A DNA stretch of 64,000 nt from Saprospiraceae bacterium (lineage in GTDB: Bacteria; Bacteroidota; Bacteroidia; Chitinophagales; Saprospiraceae): NCBI GenBank assembly GCA_017985675.1, contig JAGNXB010000004.1, forward strand, positions 1 through 64,000. Reading direction: 5' to 3'. Under the pieces are notes generated by a model, which saw only the letters and a program-made list of their open reading frames with translations, was not told the origin of the DNA and searched no databases. Made by a program: the position numbers and the translations under genes. Below, piece by piece: positions 63,641 through 64,000 of the stretch (position 1 is its first letter; every line of letters begins with the position of its first letter).

Positions 63641-64000
63641 CTAAGATTCGACAAATCGTTTATCTGTTTCCATCACCTTTTGGCAGTTAGGACAGGTGCG
63701 CAATGATTCGTCCCCATAATATTGTCGAAATCTGGGAAAAAAATCTTGTTCAATATTGGTCAGGTGGAAATAAGATTCGTGTAGTTTGGTGTTGCAGTTA
63801 TCGCAAAACCACATAAGCCCATCCGTATCCTGAGGCTGTCGTTTGCATTCAATGACAAGACCTATTGTTCCTTCAGGTCTGGATGGGGAATGAGGTACAC
63901 GAGCGGGCAATAAAAAAAGTTCGCCTTCTCGGATGGGAATATCTACCGCTACGCCATCTTCCTGGATTCGGACGGTGATATCGCCTTCGATTTGGTAAAA
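63641..64000 (-). CDS. 3-hydroxyanthranilate 3,4-dioxygenase, 3' part only
   Basis: The gene runs off the right edge; only the C-terminal 119 codons are seen. They encode cupin strands (FYQIEGDITVRI, IPIREGELFLLPARVPHSPSR) and the bacterial C-terminal rubredoxin-like metal site (CDNCNTKL, CPNC). The enzyme makes the quinolinate precursor from 3-hydroxyanthranilate in the kynurenine route to NAD. This is the oxygen-dependent alternative to the nadB-nadA route also implied in this window. The gene symbol is usually nbaC or haao. Confidence 0.88.
   Translation of the reverse strand, partial: FYQIEGDITVRIQEDGVAVDIPIREGELFLLPARVPHSPSRPEGTIGLVIECKRQPQDTDGLMWFCDNCNTKLHESYFHLTNIEQDFFPRFRQYYGDESLRTCPNCQKVMETDKRFVES

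Overview
The window reads as ordinary chromosome of a Bacteroidota bacterium, probably of the Saprospiria/Chitinophagia side (the class is inference). Evidence: many promoters carry the Bacteroidota -7 box TAnnTTTG; two secreted proteins end in type IX secretion (T9SS) sorting domains; there is a HmuY/TonB-receptor pair, a Rho with a huge disordered insert, a 30-residue AURKAIP1/COX24-type protein, and several DUF families typical of the phylum (DUF4271, DUF4403, DUF2461). I see no rRNA, tRNA, CRISPR array, insertion sequence, integrase or prophage.

Layout. 1-831 is a gene-free, repeat-rich stretch. 832-3671 (-) is a carotenoid operon crtI-crtB-crtZ with no lycopene cyclase in view. 3887-10219 (-) holds translation genes: rpsA, pyrH, and the rplM-rpsI-rpsB-tsf operon. 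10533-13866 has small exported or membrane proteins and NADP isocitrate dehydrogenase. 14060-17422 (-) is a HmuY-like T9SS protein followed directly by a TonB receptor with heme-receptor motifs. 17580-25801 carries a YugP-type peptidase, divergent serS and rho, rpmH-rnpA, aroQ and recQ. 25980-33102 has kdsD, an M23 peptidase with T9SS tail, an EamA transporter, a TPR protein, an ECF sigma factor with a small anti-sigma-like gene, and prfA.

33119-39726 contains DUF4403, a P450, an Ig-like lipoprotein, two small hypotheticals and a Bax-inhibitor-1 protein. 39736-44933 is the most unusual module: an ECF sigma factor overlapping a membrane TPR anti-sigma-like gene, divergent from a Cys-rich membrane protein and an exported TPR-CHAT caspase-like protein with intact His-Cys dyad. 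45445-46815 pairs a secreted repeat protein with an 86-residue stand-alone LuxR-type HTH. 47005-48977 is a two-component system. The right end has DUF4271-hemD, a glucosaminidase, nadB, a glycosyltransferase and a flippase, the HU-TPR-AURKAIP1-rng run, yicC-gmk, corA, apaG, lpxH and the 3' part of a 3-hydroxyanthranilate dioxygenase gene.

Most genes are housekeeping. The parts most worth a second look are the sigma/anti-sigma/CHAT module, the Rho insert with its leader, the candidate operator over the hmuY promoter, the 11-bp AATT array before crtI, the AURKAIP1-like micro-gene with the long structured rng leader, and promoters so close to start codons that the mRNAs should be nearly leaderless. 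All calls come from reading sequence and recalled family knowledge; no database search was run.
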